A stretch of 64,000 nt of DNA from Candidatus Tectomicrobia bacterium (GTDB lineage Bacteria; UBA8248), in contig JACPUR010000019.1 of NCBI GenBank assembly GCA_016192135.1, forward strand, positions 159,291 through 223,290. The letters are read 5' to 3'. Shown in pieces: positions 15,331-23,939 of the stretch. A program made the position numbers and the translations under genes. The notes below the pieces were generated by a model. The model worked only from the letters and a program-made list of their open reading frames with translations, had not been told where the DNA came from and made no database searches. Positions within the stretch are counted from its first letter, which is position 1. Each line of letters opens with the position of its first letter.

Positions 15331-15423
15331 CTGGTGCATTCCGGCTGGTGCATTCCGGGGTTCCAGGGCCGCAGGTCCAAATACGTAGGGGCGAGGCTTC
15401 GCTTCGCTCCGTTCGGAATGACA
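15331..15423. repeat. Tandem 14-bp repeat and a fragment of the TGTCATTC repeat
   Basis: CTGGTGCATTCCGG occurs twice in direct tandem (15331-15344 and 15345-15358). From 15386 a GTAGGGGCG start is followed by GCTTCGCTTCGCTCC and GGAATGACA (to 15423), the right half of the TGTCATTC palindromes seen at 37129 and 54919. The repeats fill the tupA-tupB gap. Confidence 0.65.
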
Positions 15424-15457
15424 CCCTCATGGGTACCGCGCTCGGCCAGGGAAAAAG

Positions 15458-16144
15458 ATGGACTTTCTCATTGAAGGCTTCTACGAAGGCCTCCTCCGCG
15501 TCCTGACGGGAGATCCCGAGGTCTGGCGGGCCGCCGGGGTGACGCTGCAGGTGAGCCTGTGGGCGACTCTCCTGGCCTCTTCGCTCGGGCTCCCGGCGGG
15601 GTACCTGCTCGCCGTGGCGAGGTTCCGGGGACGCGGCCTCGTCGTCGGGCTGCTTCAGAGCCTCCTCGGATTTCCGACAGTCGTCATCGGCCTCCTCGTT
15701 TATGGCCTGCTCTCCCGGCGCGGCCCTCTGGGCGGGATGGACCTGCTCTTCTCGCCCTCGGCGATCGTGGCCGGGCTCTGCGTCCTGGCCCTTCCGATCG
15801 CCGCCGTATACGGAATGACGTCGGTCGCCGGGGTGGACGCCGGGGCGCGCGAGACGGCGCTCACCCTCGGCGCCTCCGCGGGCCGCGCCGCCTGGACGGT
15901 GTTCCGGGAGGCGCGCTTCGGCCTGATGGCCGCCGTGCTGGGGGCTTTCGGGCGGGTGGCCTCCGAGGTGGGCATCGCCATGATGCTCGGCGGAAACATC
16001 GAGGGCCACACCCGCACCCTCACCACCGCCATCGCGCTCGAGAGCATGAAGGGCGAGTTCGGCTTCGGCATCGCGCTGGGGATGGTGCTGATGTCGATCA
16101 TGATCGCGGTGAGCTTCCTCTCCCGCCTCCTGCAGAGGCCCTGA
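15458..16144 (+). CDS. tupB: Tungstate ABC transporter, permease
   Basis: 228 residues with about five to six membrane helices. The EAA-type loop contacting the ATPase is seen in GARETALTLGASAGRAAWTV with the later GRVASEVGIAMMLGG. The start is the short MDFLIEGFYEGLLRVLTGD, typical of TupB proteins. The stop overlaps the ATG of the ATPase gene in an ATGA junction, so translation is coupled. Confidence 0.88.
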   Translation: MDFLIEGFYEGLLRVLTGDPEVWRAAGVTLQVSLWATLLASSLGLPAGYLLAVARFRGRGLVVGLLQSLLGFPTVVIGLLVYGLLSRRGPLGGMDLLFSPSAIVAGLCVLALPIAAVYGMTSVAGVDAGARETALTLGASAGRAAWTVFREARFGLMAAVLGAFGRVASEVGIAMMLGGNIEGHTRTLTTAIALESMKGEFGFGIALGMVLMSIMIAVSFLSRLLQRP

Positions 16145-16818
16145 TGGAGGGGAGGACCGTGACGGGCGGGGGCTTCCGGCTGGAAGGCGTGCGCGTGCGC
16201 CTGGGCGGGGCGGTTGTCCTCGATGTGGAGGAATTGGCCATCCCCGCCGGGGGCGCCACCCTCCTCACCGGGCCGAACGGGGCGGGCAAGACCACCCTCC
16301 TGCGCCTGCTCGCGGGCCTCCTCCCGCCGGAGGACGGCGCGCTGACCTACCGGGGGAACCCGGTCCCCTTCGGACAGGCGGGCCTCGCCCACCGCCGCCG
16401 GGTGACGATGCTCGCCCAGTCGCCATTCCTCTTCAGCGGGAGCGTTCTCTACAACGCGGCCTACGGCCTGAGGGCGAGGGGGGTCCCCCGGGCCGAGGCG
16501 GAAGGGGGAGCCCGCGAGGCGCTCGAGGCGGCGGGACTGCTCCACCTCTCCCAGCGGAGCGCCCATTCCCTCTCGGGCGGGGAGCGCAAGCGCGCCGCCC
16601 TGGCGCGGGCGATTGCCTGCGGGGCCGAGACCCTCCTGCTGGACGAGCCGACGGCCGAGGTGGACCGGGAATCGGCCGAGCGCATCCGCGCGGCCGTCCA
16701 GGCGCTGACCGGGGCGGGAAAGACCGTGGTGGTGTGCAGCCATCAGCCGGAATGGGCCGGCGTCCGGGGGGAAATCCGCCTGGAGCACGGCCGGTTGGCC
16801 GCCCTTCCGAATTCCTGA
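16144..16818 (+). CDS. tupC: Tungstate ABC transporter, ATPase
   Basis: 224 residues, a single nucleotide-binding domain. It has Walker A GPNGAGKTT (43-51), Q-loop MLAQSPFLF, signature LSGGERKRAALARAI, Walker B LLLDEPTAEVD and switch His in VVCSHQPEW. No TOBE domain is attached, unlike ModC. It energises TupAB uptake of tungstate, presumably for tungsten or molybdenum cofactor enzymes; none is encoded in this window. Start and stop overlap tupB by one base. Confidence 0.88.
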   Translation: MEGRTVTGGGFRLEGVRVRLGGAVVLDVEELAIPAGGATLLTGPNGAGKTTLLRLLAGLLPPEDGALTYRGNPVPFGQAGLAHRRRVTMLAQSPFLFSGSVLYNAAYGLRARGVPRAEAEGGAREALEAAGLLHLSQRSAHSLSGGERKRAALARAIACGAETLLLDEPTAEVDRESAERIRAAVQALTGAGKTVVVCSHQPEWAGVRGEIRLEHGRLAALPNS

Positions 16819-16874
16819 TAGGGTTATCTCGAATTGAGATGCCCCGGCGGAAGCGGGGTCAGGAAAATCAGCAA

Positions 16875-17414
16875 ATGGCGGTGTTTCGCATGCTCGCGGT
16901 TGTGGTCGCCATCTGGACTTTGTCGGCGGACGCCGCGCTCGCGGCGCCGCAGGAAGTGCACCCCCTCACGCGGAGCGAGTGCGCGGCGGTGCGCGAGATG
17001 CTGGAGGAGGCGGTGCCCATCGGGCCCGGCTGGCGGATGTCGGAATCCGCCTTCCCGCCAGGCGTCCCTTGGGTGAGCGGGCGGTTCTGCCGGCTGCTGG
17101 CGGTGGGAACGGGCGAGCACGTGGAGAGCGAGAAGATTCGCTCCGCCGAGGACATCGCCGGATACATCGCCGGCGCCCTCCGGCGCGCCGACTGGTCGGA
17201 GGAGCATTTCGCGCGGAAGTTCCGGGCCGAGGAGAACGGGCAGAGGGCGTTCGCCCTTGAGAAGGGCCGGGCGGTCTGCCGGGTGACGCTGGTTTCCAAG
17301 CCTGTGAGCGCCGTCTCCGCCCGTCCGGTCCGGGAGGCCCGGAAGAACGGGGCGGGTTCCCTCTCGCCCTATGAGCGGTCCTACTGGATCGGGGTGGACT
17401 GCTTCAAGCGCTAG
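16875..17414 (+). CDS. Unrecognised exported protein
   Basis: 179 residues beginning with a signal peptide (MAVFRMLAVVVAIWTLSADAALA, cleavage before APQE). The mature part has four cysteines (SECAAV, RFCRLL, AVCRV, VDCFK), an even number that could form two periplasmic disulfides, and a central acidic helix EDIAGYIAGALRRADWSEEHF. I do not recognise a family. An in-frame ATG at 16839 would add a basic N-terminus and is less likely given the signal peptide. It follows tupC by 56 bases and may be read through from it. Confidence 0.55.
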   Translation: MAVFRMLAVVVAIWTLSADAALAAPQEVHPLTRSECAAVREMLEEAVPIGPGWRMSESAFPPGVPWVSGRFCRLLAVGTGEHVESEKIRSAEDIAGYIAGALRRADWSEEHFARKFRAEENGQRAFALEKGRAVCRVTLVSKPVSAVSARPVREARKNGAGSLSPYERSYWIGVDCFKR

Positions 17415-17477
17415 AATCCCTCGCCCATTCCCTCCGTTTTCGCCGAACCTTCTTTAAAAAAACTTTAACGTCATATC

Positions 17478-17506
17478 TTTCAGTCATCACAGATTTCTCA
17501 TATAAT
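17478..17506 (+). promoter_or_regulatory. Predicted promoter of the LysM transglycosylase gene
   Basis: A perfect TATAAT (17501-17506) lies 17 bases after a weak -35 TTTCAG (17478-17483) in an AT-rich patch. The leader to the TTG start is about 95 bases and contains an imperfect GC hairpin (GCCGGTTCGC with GCG..GCCGGC, 17559-17584). I could not match it to a riboswitch. Confidence 0.45.
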
Positions 17507-17608
17507 CGAAACCTTAAAGTCACCCGATAAGAAAGGGTCAGCCCGTTATTTCCGCCCCGCCGGTTCGCAAGAGCGTGAGCCGGCTCGGCCAAAAAGGATG
17601 AAGCCGCC

Positions 17609-19960
17609 TTGAGCTGGAGCCGGAAACTCGTTCTCGGAGCCGCCGCCCTCGCCATTCTCGCCTCTCCCGCCAGGCCCTCCGAGGGGGCGAAAAATCCCTC
17701 CCTTTTCCCCGTTTCGGGCGTGATTCAAGAACAAAAACAGTTCTGGGTGAGGGTTTTCGCCCGGGTGTCGACCTCGGAAGTCGTCATCCACGACGAGGAG
17801 ACCCTCCAGGTCTTCTCCGTCATGCGGCTCGACGCTCCCTGGGACGGCCGGAGCAGCCAGCGCCACGCCATCCGGGCCGAGCGGGAGCGGCACGAGGCGG
17901 TCCTCCTGGCGCTGGCCGACGGGCGGACGCCGCCCCCCGGGACCGCGGCGCTGGCCGAGCGCCTGCGCAAGGCGCTCGCCGGGGAGAGCCGCCAGGAGAT
18001 GCGGCGCGCCGCCTACAGCCTGCGGGCCCAGCCGGGCCTGAAGGAGAAGTTCCGGGAGGGGTATATCCGCTCGGGCCGCTACCTGCCGCGCTTCGAGGCG
18101 ATCTTCCGGTCGCGGAACCTGCCGGCCGACCTCGCCCTGCTCCCCCACGTCGAGAGCGGTTTCGAGGAGCGCGCCTACAGCAAGGCCCGCGCGGTCGGGA
18201 TGTGGCAGTTCATGCAGCCGACGGCGCGCCTCTTCATGCGGGCGGACGGCGCGGTGGACGGGCGCCGCGATCCGTTCATCGCGGCGGAGGGAGCCGCCGA
18301 TCTCCTGCGCCAGAACTACCAGGAGCTCGGCGCCTGGCCCCTCGCCCTCACCGCCTACAACCACGGCGCCCAGGGGATGCAGCGGGCGGTGGCCACGGTG
18401 GGCTCGCGCGACATGGACCTAATCGTGAGGCGCTACAAGGGGCGCCTCTTCGGCTTCGCCTCGCGCAACTTCTACGGGGAGTTCCTGGCGGCGGTCCACA
18501 TCCACCGCAACATCCGGGAGTTCTACGGCCCGCTGCGGCAGGACCCGCCCGCGCGCTTCGACGTCTTCCACGTGCCCCGGCCCGTCTCGCTGACCGATCT
18601 CGCGGGCCGCATCGGCGTCCCGCGCGAGGCCCTGCGCCCCATGAATCCGGCGCTGGGTGCCTGGGTGGCGCGGGGGAAGGGGCACATCCCGAGAGGGTAT
18701 CCCCTGCGCGTGCCGGCGGGGCAGGGGACCCAGGTGGCACGGGCCTACGCGGCGGGGGCCTCCCAGCCCGCGGCCGCTCCGGAGGGCTCCGAGTGGGCCT
18801 TCGTCGCCCCCGGCGACACCCTGAGCGCCATCGCCTCGCGCCATAAGGTCACGGTGGCGGCTCTCATGTCCGCGAACGGGCTCCAGGACGCCCTGATCCA
18901 TCCGGGGGACCGCCTGAGCGTCCCGGCCGTGTCCTCAAGGAAGCCCGAGAAGAAGGCGCCGGAGAAGCGGGAGGCCGCCCCCGTCCAGGTGGCGAAGAAG
19001 GAGGCCGCCCCCGTCCAGGCCGCGAGGAAGGAGGAGCCCCCCGCGGTGGAGCCCGGCGAGGCGCTGAAGGAGATCGCCCGCGCGGACGGCCTCACCATTC
19101 AGGACTTCATCGAGGCGGCCGAGCTGGAGGACATCGAGACGCAGTCGGAGGACGGCTTCCTCCTGGCCGAGGCGGTCCCCCAAAAGGAGGGGCCGCCGGC
19201 CCCGCTCCAGGCCCGGGAAGAGACCGCCCCGCGCGTGGCCGTCGTGAAGAAGGGCGATACGCTCGTCGAAATCGCCGCGCGACACAAGGTCAGCGTGCAG
19301 GACCTCATGGCGGCGAACAAGCTGCGGGGCACCCTCATCCGCCCGGGCGACAGGCTCGCGCTGCCGGGGATGCCCGCTCCGGAGAAGCCGAAGAAGAAGG
19401 AAGCGCCGGTCCAGGCGGCCCTCGTCCCGGCGGCGCCCCCGTCCGTGAAGTCCCCGGCCTCGCTCGATGCCAAGGAGGCGGCGCCCACCGCGCCGCTCGC
19501 GGCCCTCCGCGAGGAGGCCCTCCGGCAGGCGCTGGCCGTCTCGGTTCCGAACGGAAGCCAGATCGGCCGGGTCAGCATCTACGAGAGCGAGACGATCAGC
19601 CATTTCGCCGAATGGCTGGAGGTGTCGCCCGTCCGGCTCCGGCAGCTCAACGACATCCGGGGGGGCCGCGCCATGCCCATGGGCCGGACCCTGAAGGTCC
19701 CGCTGGACCGGGTGTCGCGGGCGGAGTTCCTGGAACGGCGGCTCTCCTATCACCGGGGCCTCAAGGAGGAGTTCGACCGCAAGTTCGAGGTATCGGGAAC
19801 GGTGCGGCACAAGCTCGCGCCCAAGGAAAACGTCTGGGTGCTGGTCACCCGGACCTACAAGATCCCGCTCTGGCTCGTCCGGGGCTACAATCCCGGAAAA
19901 GACCTCCGCCGCCTGGCCGCGGGCGAAGAGATCGTGTTTCCTCTCGTTAAGCCCCGGTGA
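17609..19960 (+). CDS. Membrane-bound lytic transglycosylase D-like protein with multiple LysM domains
   Basis: 783 residues, from a TTG start with AAGGA ten bases upstream. A signal peptide is followed by a family-specific region. A GH23 lytic transglycosylase domain spans about 165-300, with catalytic Glu in LLPHVESGFEERAYSKARAVG, MWQFMQPTARLF and the late LTAYNHGAQG. LysM-like modules follow at about 317-365, 395-437 (GDTLSAIASRHKVTVAALM), 544-586 (GDTLVEIAARHKVSVQDLM), 654-698 and 735-780. They are joined by Lys/Glu/Pro/Ala-rich linkers, one with a duplicated AAPVQ(V/A)A(K/R)KE unit. It cuts peptidoglycan in the periplasm. Five LysM-like modules is more than the usual one to three in MltD. 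Confidence 0.88.
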   Translation: MSWSRKLVLGAAALAILASPARPSEGAKNPSLFPVSGVIQEQKQFWVRVFARVSTSEVVIHDEETLQVFSVMRLDAPWDGRSSQRHAIRAERERHEAVLLALADGRTPPPGTAALAERLRKALAGESRQEMRRAAYSLRAQPGLKEKFREGYIRSGRYLPRFEAIFRSRNLPADLALLPHVESGFEERAYSKARAVGMWQFMQPTARLFMRADGAVDGRRDPFIAAEGAADLLRQNYQELGAWPLALTAYNHGAQGMQRAVATVGSRDMDLIVRRYKGRLFGFASRNFYGEFLAAVHIHRNIREFYGPLRQDPPARFDVFHVPRPVSLTDLAGRIGVPREALRPMNPALGAWVARGKGHIPRGYPLRVPAGQGTQVARAYAAGASQPAAAPEGSEWAFVAPGDTLSAIASRHKVTVAALMSANGLQDALIHPGDRLSVPAVSSRKPEKKAPEKREAAPVQVAKKEAAPVQAARKEEPPAVEPGEALKEIARADGLTIQDFIEAAELEDIETQSEDGFLLAEAVPQKEGPPAPLQAREETAPRVAVVKKGDTLVEIAARHKVSVQDLMAANKLRGTLIRPGDRLALPGMPAPEKPKKKEAPVQAALVPAAPPSVKSPASLDAKEAAPTAPLAALREEALRQALAVSVPNGSQIGRVSIYESETISHFAEWLEVSPVRLRQLNDIRGGRAMPMGRTLKVPLDRVSRAEFLERRLSYHRGLKEEFDRKFEVSGTVRHKLAPKENVWVLVTRTYKIPLWLVRGYNPGKDLRRLAAGEEIVFPLVKPR

Positions 19961-20121
19961 AAACTCCGCCCCGGGAGGACGCCGGGGGCCTCCTTGTCCC
20001 CGGGGGCGCTTTGGTTTATAGGAGAGGTCCGTCCGGCGGTCCGCAGGCACGGGCCTTTGTATTCATTTCGCCTTGATTCAGGCGAGGTTGGCGTCCCGCC
20101 CTGGCGTTGGGAGGCGGAATC

Positions 20122-21222
20122 GTGGAGATCACGGTCAAGCGCGACACGCTGCTTCGCGCCCTCCAGATGATGCAGGGCGTGGCCGAGAGCCGCAGCAGCG
20201 CCATGCCGATCCTCCAGAACGTCCTCATCGAGACCGAGGGCAAGAAGAAGTTCCGGATGCTCGGGACGAACCTCGACATCAGCCTCAAGGCCGCCTTCGA
20301 GGCCGAGGTCGGCAAGGCGGGGAAGACCACCCTGAACGCCCGCCGCTTCTTCGACATCGTGCGGGAGCTGCCCGAAGCCGACGTGCGCCTGGCCGAGGAG
20401 CAGGGCCAGTGGGCGCGCATCGTCTGCGAGCGCTCGAGCTTCCGCCTGCCGGGCCTGCCCCCGGCGGATTTCCCGAGCCTGCCGGAGGCCAAGGGGGCCG
20501 AGTCCCACAAGCTCCCGGCCAAGACCCTGGGCGACATGATCCGCAAGACCATGTTCGCCATCTCGCAGGACGAGACCCGCTACACTTACAACGGCGTCTT
20601 CATGGAGTCCGAGGACGAGAAGCTGCGTCTCGTGGCCACCGACGGCCACCGGCTCGCCCTCATCGAGCGCCCCTGCCCGGGGCTCAAGCTGGAGCGCGGG
20701 GTGATCGTCCACAAGAAGGCGCTCGGGGAGCTGGTGAAGCTCCTGCAGGGCTCGGGCGAGGAGGTGGCGGTCGCGCTCACCCAGAACCACATCCTCTTCC
20801 AGATGGAGAGCGTGGAGCTCTCCGCGCGCCTCATCGACGGCGAGTTCCCCAAGTACCGCCAGGTGATCCCCAAGCACGACGGCAGCGCCATCCTCACCGA
20901 CCGCGAGGCGCTGGTGCGCGCGCTCCGGCGCGTGTCGCTGCTCTCGAACGAGACGCGCATGGTCAAGTTCGTCTTCCAGCCGGGCCAGCTCACGCTGACC
21001 ACCAACGGCTCGGAGGCGGGCGAGGCCGAGGAGGTCCTGGAATCCGACTACGGCGGCGAGAAGCTCGAGATCGGCTTCAACTCGCGCTATTGCCTCGACG
21101 TGCTGGGAATCCTCGACGAGCCCAAGGTGCGGTTCGAGCTGAAGGACTCCCTCAGCCCCGGCGTCATCACGCCCGAGGGATCCGAGGGCTACACCTACGT
21201 CGTCATGCCCATGCGGGTGTAG
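20122..21222 (+). CDS. dnaN: DNA polymerase III beta subunit (sliding clamp)
   Basis: 366 residues, the standard length, from a GTG with GGGAGG seven bases upstream. Three clamp domains are recognisable: the N-terminal KRDTLLRALQMMQGVAESRSSAMPILQNVLI, the middle RYTYNGVFMESEDEKLRLVATDGHRLAL, and the C-terminal LLSNETRMVKFVF with YCLDVLGILDEPKVRFELKD. The protein ends in the typical VVMPMRV. It is the processivity ring of replication. Unusually for a chromosome, dnaA, recF and gyrB are not beside it, and no cluster of DnaA boxes was seen in the upstream gap. Confidence 0.97.
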   Translation: MEITVKRDTLLRALQMMQGVAESRSSAMPILQNVLIETEGKKKFRMLGTNLDISLKAAFEAEVGKAGKTTLNARRFFDIVRELPEADVRLAEEQGQWARIVCERSSFRLPGLPPADFPSLPEAKGAESHKLPAKTLGDMIRKTMFAISQDETRYTYNGVFMESEDEKLRLVATDGHRLALIERPCPGLKLERGVIVHKKALGELVKLLQGSGEEVAVALTQNHILFQMESVELSARLIDGEFPKYRQVIPKHDGSAILTDREALVRALRRVSLLSNETRMVKFVFQPGQLTLTTNGSEAGEAEEVLESDYGGEKLEIGFNSRYCLDVLGILDEPKVRFELKDSLSPGVITPEGSEGYTYVVMPMRV

Positions 21223-21374
21223 GGCCCGCTCCGGCTGGACATTCCAGACATCCCAATGTTAGCCTGAGAGCCGCTGGACGGTAGGATCATCTCAAAGCCC
21301 ATCGAAAAGTGAACGGCGTTGCCTTGCCGCCAGGGTCCCGGTTCCTCCAACCGGATATGCGTTTGGTGGGAGCA

Positions 21375-22028
21375 ATGAGGATAAACTCGGAAATGGCGAA
21401 TGGAAGCCGCCCCGCGGCGCGGGGCCCGAAGGCCGGCAAGGGTGCCGGCCGCAGGAAGGGCGCCGTGCAGGTGCCCGAGGTCCGGATCGGTGAGAAGGTG
21501 CGCGGCCTGCGCAAGAAGCAGGGGTACTCCATCCAGAAGCTCGCGGAGCTGTCGGGCGTCTCCCCGGCCGGCATCTACAAGATCGAAACCAACGGAATGG
21601 TCCCCACGGTCACGACCCTGGTGAAGCTCGCGGTCGCGCTCGAGCAGCCGGTGAGCTACTTCGTGGAGCAGGGGGAGAGCCTGCCCGAGGTCCGCTGCAT
21701 CCGAAAGGGCGAGCGCATGCTCCTGGCGAGCGGCCAGGAAGGGCGCACCGAGGTGGTCGCCGAGCGCCTGCGCGGGGGAAGGCTGGAGACGCTCTTCCGC
21801 ACCCTGGAGGCCGGCGCCAGGAGCCGCGCCCCCCACGTCCAGGCCGGGTGCGAGCACTTCGTCTACTGCCTCAAGGGCGAGCTGGCCGTTCAGCGGGGAG
21901 ACGAGACGTTCCAGCTCAAGGAAGGCGATTCCCTCCACTACCAAGCCAACGGGCGGGTGACCTTCGAGAACACGGCGCGCTCGGTCGCGCAGTTCCTGAT
22001 CGTCCATGCCCACGCCACGGCCAACTGA
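21375..22028 (+). CDS. XRE-family regulator with C-terminal cupin domain
   Basis: 217 residues. A basic N-terminal tail is followed by an HTH of the XRE/Cro type at about residues 35-90 (IGEKVRGLRKKQGYSIQKLA, then GVSPAGIYKIETNGMVPTV). A cupin-2 sensor domain fills about 140-215 (HVQAGCEHFVYCLKGELAVQ, then FQLKEGDSLHYQANG). Such proteins sense a small metabolite and regulate amino-acid or amine metabolism (PuuR-like). The start is uncertain: ATG at 21375 is used, ATG at 21393 and GTG at 21309 are alternatives. The MFS gene downstream, 66 bases away, is a likely target. Confidence 0.82.
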   Translation: MRINSEMANGSRPAARGPKAGKGAGRRKGAVQVPEVRIGEKVRGLRKKQGYSIQKLAELSGVSPAGIYKIETNGMVPTVTTLVKLAVALEQPVSYFVEQGESLPEVRCIRKGERMLLASGQEGRTEVVAERLRGGRLETLFRTLEAGARSRAPHVQAGCEHFVYCLKGELAVQRGDETFQLKEGDSLHYQANGRVTFENTARSVAQFLIVHAHATAN

Positions 22029-22094
22029 GCCGGCCGGAGGGCCCGGGGAAGCCTCCCGGGCCCCCCGGCCGGGCTTCGCCCGCCCGGCCCCCGC

Positions 22095-23336
22095 TTGAAA
22101 AATCCCTTCACCGCCGAAGCCGGCGAGACGAGCCTCCGCTACTACGGCTGGCTCGCCGTCGGCCTGACGTTCCTCACGATGGCGACGGGCGGCGCCGTCG
22201 TGGGCACTTTCTCCGTCTTCTACGTGGCCTTCCTCGAGGAGTTCGGCTGGTCGCGCGGCGACACCGCCCTGGGCTTCTCCTTCTCCATGGTGACCTTCGC
22301 CCTCTCGGCCGGGGCGATCGGCTCGCTCATCGACCGCTGGGGGCCCCGGGCCGTCATCCCCTGCGGGGTCGCGGTGCTGGGGGCGGGCCTGGCGCTGATG
22401 TCCACGGTGGACAGCCTGGCCGAGCTCTATATCTACTACGGGGTCGTGGTGGCGCTCGGCATCACCCTCATCGGGTTCGTCCCGACGAGCACGGTGGTCA
22501 GCCGGTGGTTCCGCCGCCGGCGGGCGACCGCCATGGGCCTCGCCCTCTCGGGCCGCAGCTTCGGCGGAATGCTGCTGGTGCCCTTCTCCGCCTACCTCAT
22601 CGGCGCCTACGGCTGGCGCGGGGCCTACCTCATCCTGGCCGCGGGGATCGCCCTGCCGCTGCTCCCCCTGACGGCCGCCTTGCACCGGCGGCCTCCCCTC
22701 CCGGCGGAGGAGCGCTCCCTGGCCCCGGGCTCCCCGCCCGAGGAGGGGCTCTGGGGCCCGGCCTTCTGGTTCGTCTTCACGGCGGGCCTCCTCCACGGCG
22801 TCGGCTTCAGCATCGTGGGCCTCCACCAGGTGGCCCATTTGGTGGACGCCGGGGTGGGCGCCATGACGGCGGCCTCCCTCATGGGCGCGCTGGCCGCGCT
22901 CAGGACCCTGGGGGGCATGGCGGGCGGGTGGTGCGGCGACCGGCTCGGGCGGACGCGCACCTATTTTATCTCCAGCGCGGCGGGCCTCGCGGGGGTGTTT
23001 CTGCTGATGAACGTGAACGCGGAGCGCTGGCTGCTGGCCTACCTCTACGTCGTTTTCCTCGGCCTGGGGGATGGCGCGCGCGGGATCACCTTCCTGTCCA
23101 TCAAGGCCGATCTCTTCCCGGCGCGGAGCTTCGGCCGCATCCTGGGCTACAGCCAGATCGGCTCCGGGCTGGCCGCGGCGGCGGGGCCGTGGCTCGCGGG
23201 CTACATCTATGACGTCCTGGGAAGCTACCGGTATGCCTTCTGGCTGGTGGTGATCGTGGACGTGCTCTCGCTCGCGACGGTCGCGGCGGCGGCGGTGCGG
23301 GGGGGCACGGGCGCCCGCCGGCGCGAAGCGGCCTAG
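22095..23336 (+). CDS. MFS transporter (OFA/monocarboxylate-like)
   Basis: 413 residues, 12 predicted helices, TTG start. YYGWLAVGLTFLTMATGGAVVGTFSVFY is the typical opening of the oxalate/formate-antiporter and monocarboxylate group. The loop 2-3 motif appears as GSLIDRWGPRAV, and GWCGDRLGRTRTY is its counterpart in the second half. GLALSGRSFGGMLLVPFSAYL lies in helix 5. The substrate is probably an organic anion, but it is not determinable here. Its stop codon overlaps that of the convergent kinase-like gene at the shared CTAG. Confidence 0.85.
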   Translation: MKNPFTAEAGETSLRYYGWLAVGLTFLTMATGGAVVGTFSVFYVAFLEEFGWSRGDTALGFSFSMVTFALSAGAIGSLIDRWGPRAVIPCGVAVLGAGLALMSTVDSLAELYIYYGVVVALGITLIGFVPTSTVVSRWFRRRRATAMGLALSGRSFGGMLLVPFSAYLIGAYGWRGAYLILAAGIALPLLPLTAALHRRPPLPAEERSLAPGSPPEEGLWGPAFWFVFTAGLLHGVGFSIVGLHQVAHLVDAGVGAMTAASLMGALAALRTLGGMAGGWCGDRLGRTRTYFISSAAGLAGVFLLMNVNAERWLLAYLYVVFLGLGDGARGITFLSIKADLFPARSFGRILGYSQIGSGLAAAAGPWLAGYIYDVLGSYRYAFWLVVIVDVLSLATVAAAAVRGGTGARRREAA

Positions 23337-23905
23337 GAAACCGCCTGCGTCTTCTCGTGGAGCATGGCGTGGATGAAGTCGATCATCCCGTCCTGCGAGA
23401 AGCGCTCGATGTTCAGCACGGCGTGGTAGAGCTTGGGGTCCGCGAAGTCCACGCCGAAGAAATACTCCGAGAAGAGCTTCTGGTCGCGGTCGGCGTTCTT
23501 GACGATGTCCTCGGCGGCCGACCTCGTCACCCCCCCGCTCTCCATGAGCTGGTGTATGCGCGCCTCGTTGCTCCCCACCACCCGGATGTGCAGGGCGTCG
23601 GACCGCTCCTTGAGGAGCACCTGGCTGCCCCAGCCCCCGATGACGACGCCGCCGGCCCGCGCGGCCTCCTCCATCGTCTCCTTGAGCGCGCGGCGCAGCT
23701 TCTCCGGGTTCACGCCGAAGAGGCGCTCGATGACGTTGGGCGCCCGCCCCTCCATCCGGTCGAGGTCGATGTCCAGCCCGCGCTCGCGGCAGCCCCGGGC
23801 CAGCTCCTCCCGGAATACGAAGGTGTAGCCCAGCCGCTGGGCAAGGTGATTGCCCATGGTCATGCCGCCTGTGCCGTATTGACGGGAGACTGTGATGACG
23901 GCCAT
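23333..23905 (-). CDS. Cytidylate kinase-like family protein
   Basis: 190 residues, with a P-loop-like start VITVSRQYGTGGMTMGNHLA in the pattern of the cytidylate-kinase-like family (Cytidylate_kin2). GGVVIGGWGSQVLL and HIRVVGSNEARIHQLM follow, the latter resembling the LID region, then a C-terminal DRDQKLFSEYFFGVDFADP segment typical of the family. The P-loop is degenerate: GxGGMTM instead of GPxGSGKS. It is therefore not the housekeeping Cmk, and its substrate is unknown. It lies convergent to the MFS gene. Confidence 0.8.
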   Translation of the reverse strand: MAVITVSRQYGTGGMTMGNHLAQRLGYTFVFREELARGCRERGLDIDLDRMEGRAPNVIERLFGVNPEKLRRALKETMEEAARAGGVVIGGWGSQVLLKERSDALHIRVVGSNEARIHQLMESGGVTRSAAEDIVKNADRDQKLFSEYFFGVDFADPKLYHAVLNIERFSQDGMIDFIHAMLHEKTQAVS

Positions 23906-23939
23906 GGGACCCTCCTCTGCGCGGGTCGGCGCGCGGATG

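Noticed and set aside
17507-17608. A c-di-GMP or c-di-AMP riboswitch before the lytic transglycosylase.
   Set aside because: The leader is short and lacks the conserved loop sequences; only one imperfect hairpin is visible.
19961-20121. Chromosome origin beside dnaN.
   Set aside because: No DnaA-box cluster or AT-rich unwinding region was seen and dnaA, recF and gyrB are absent.
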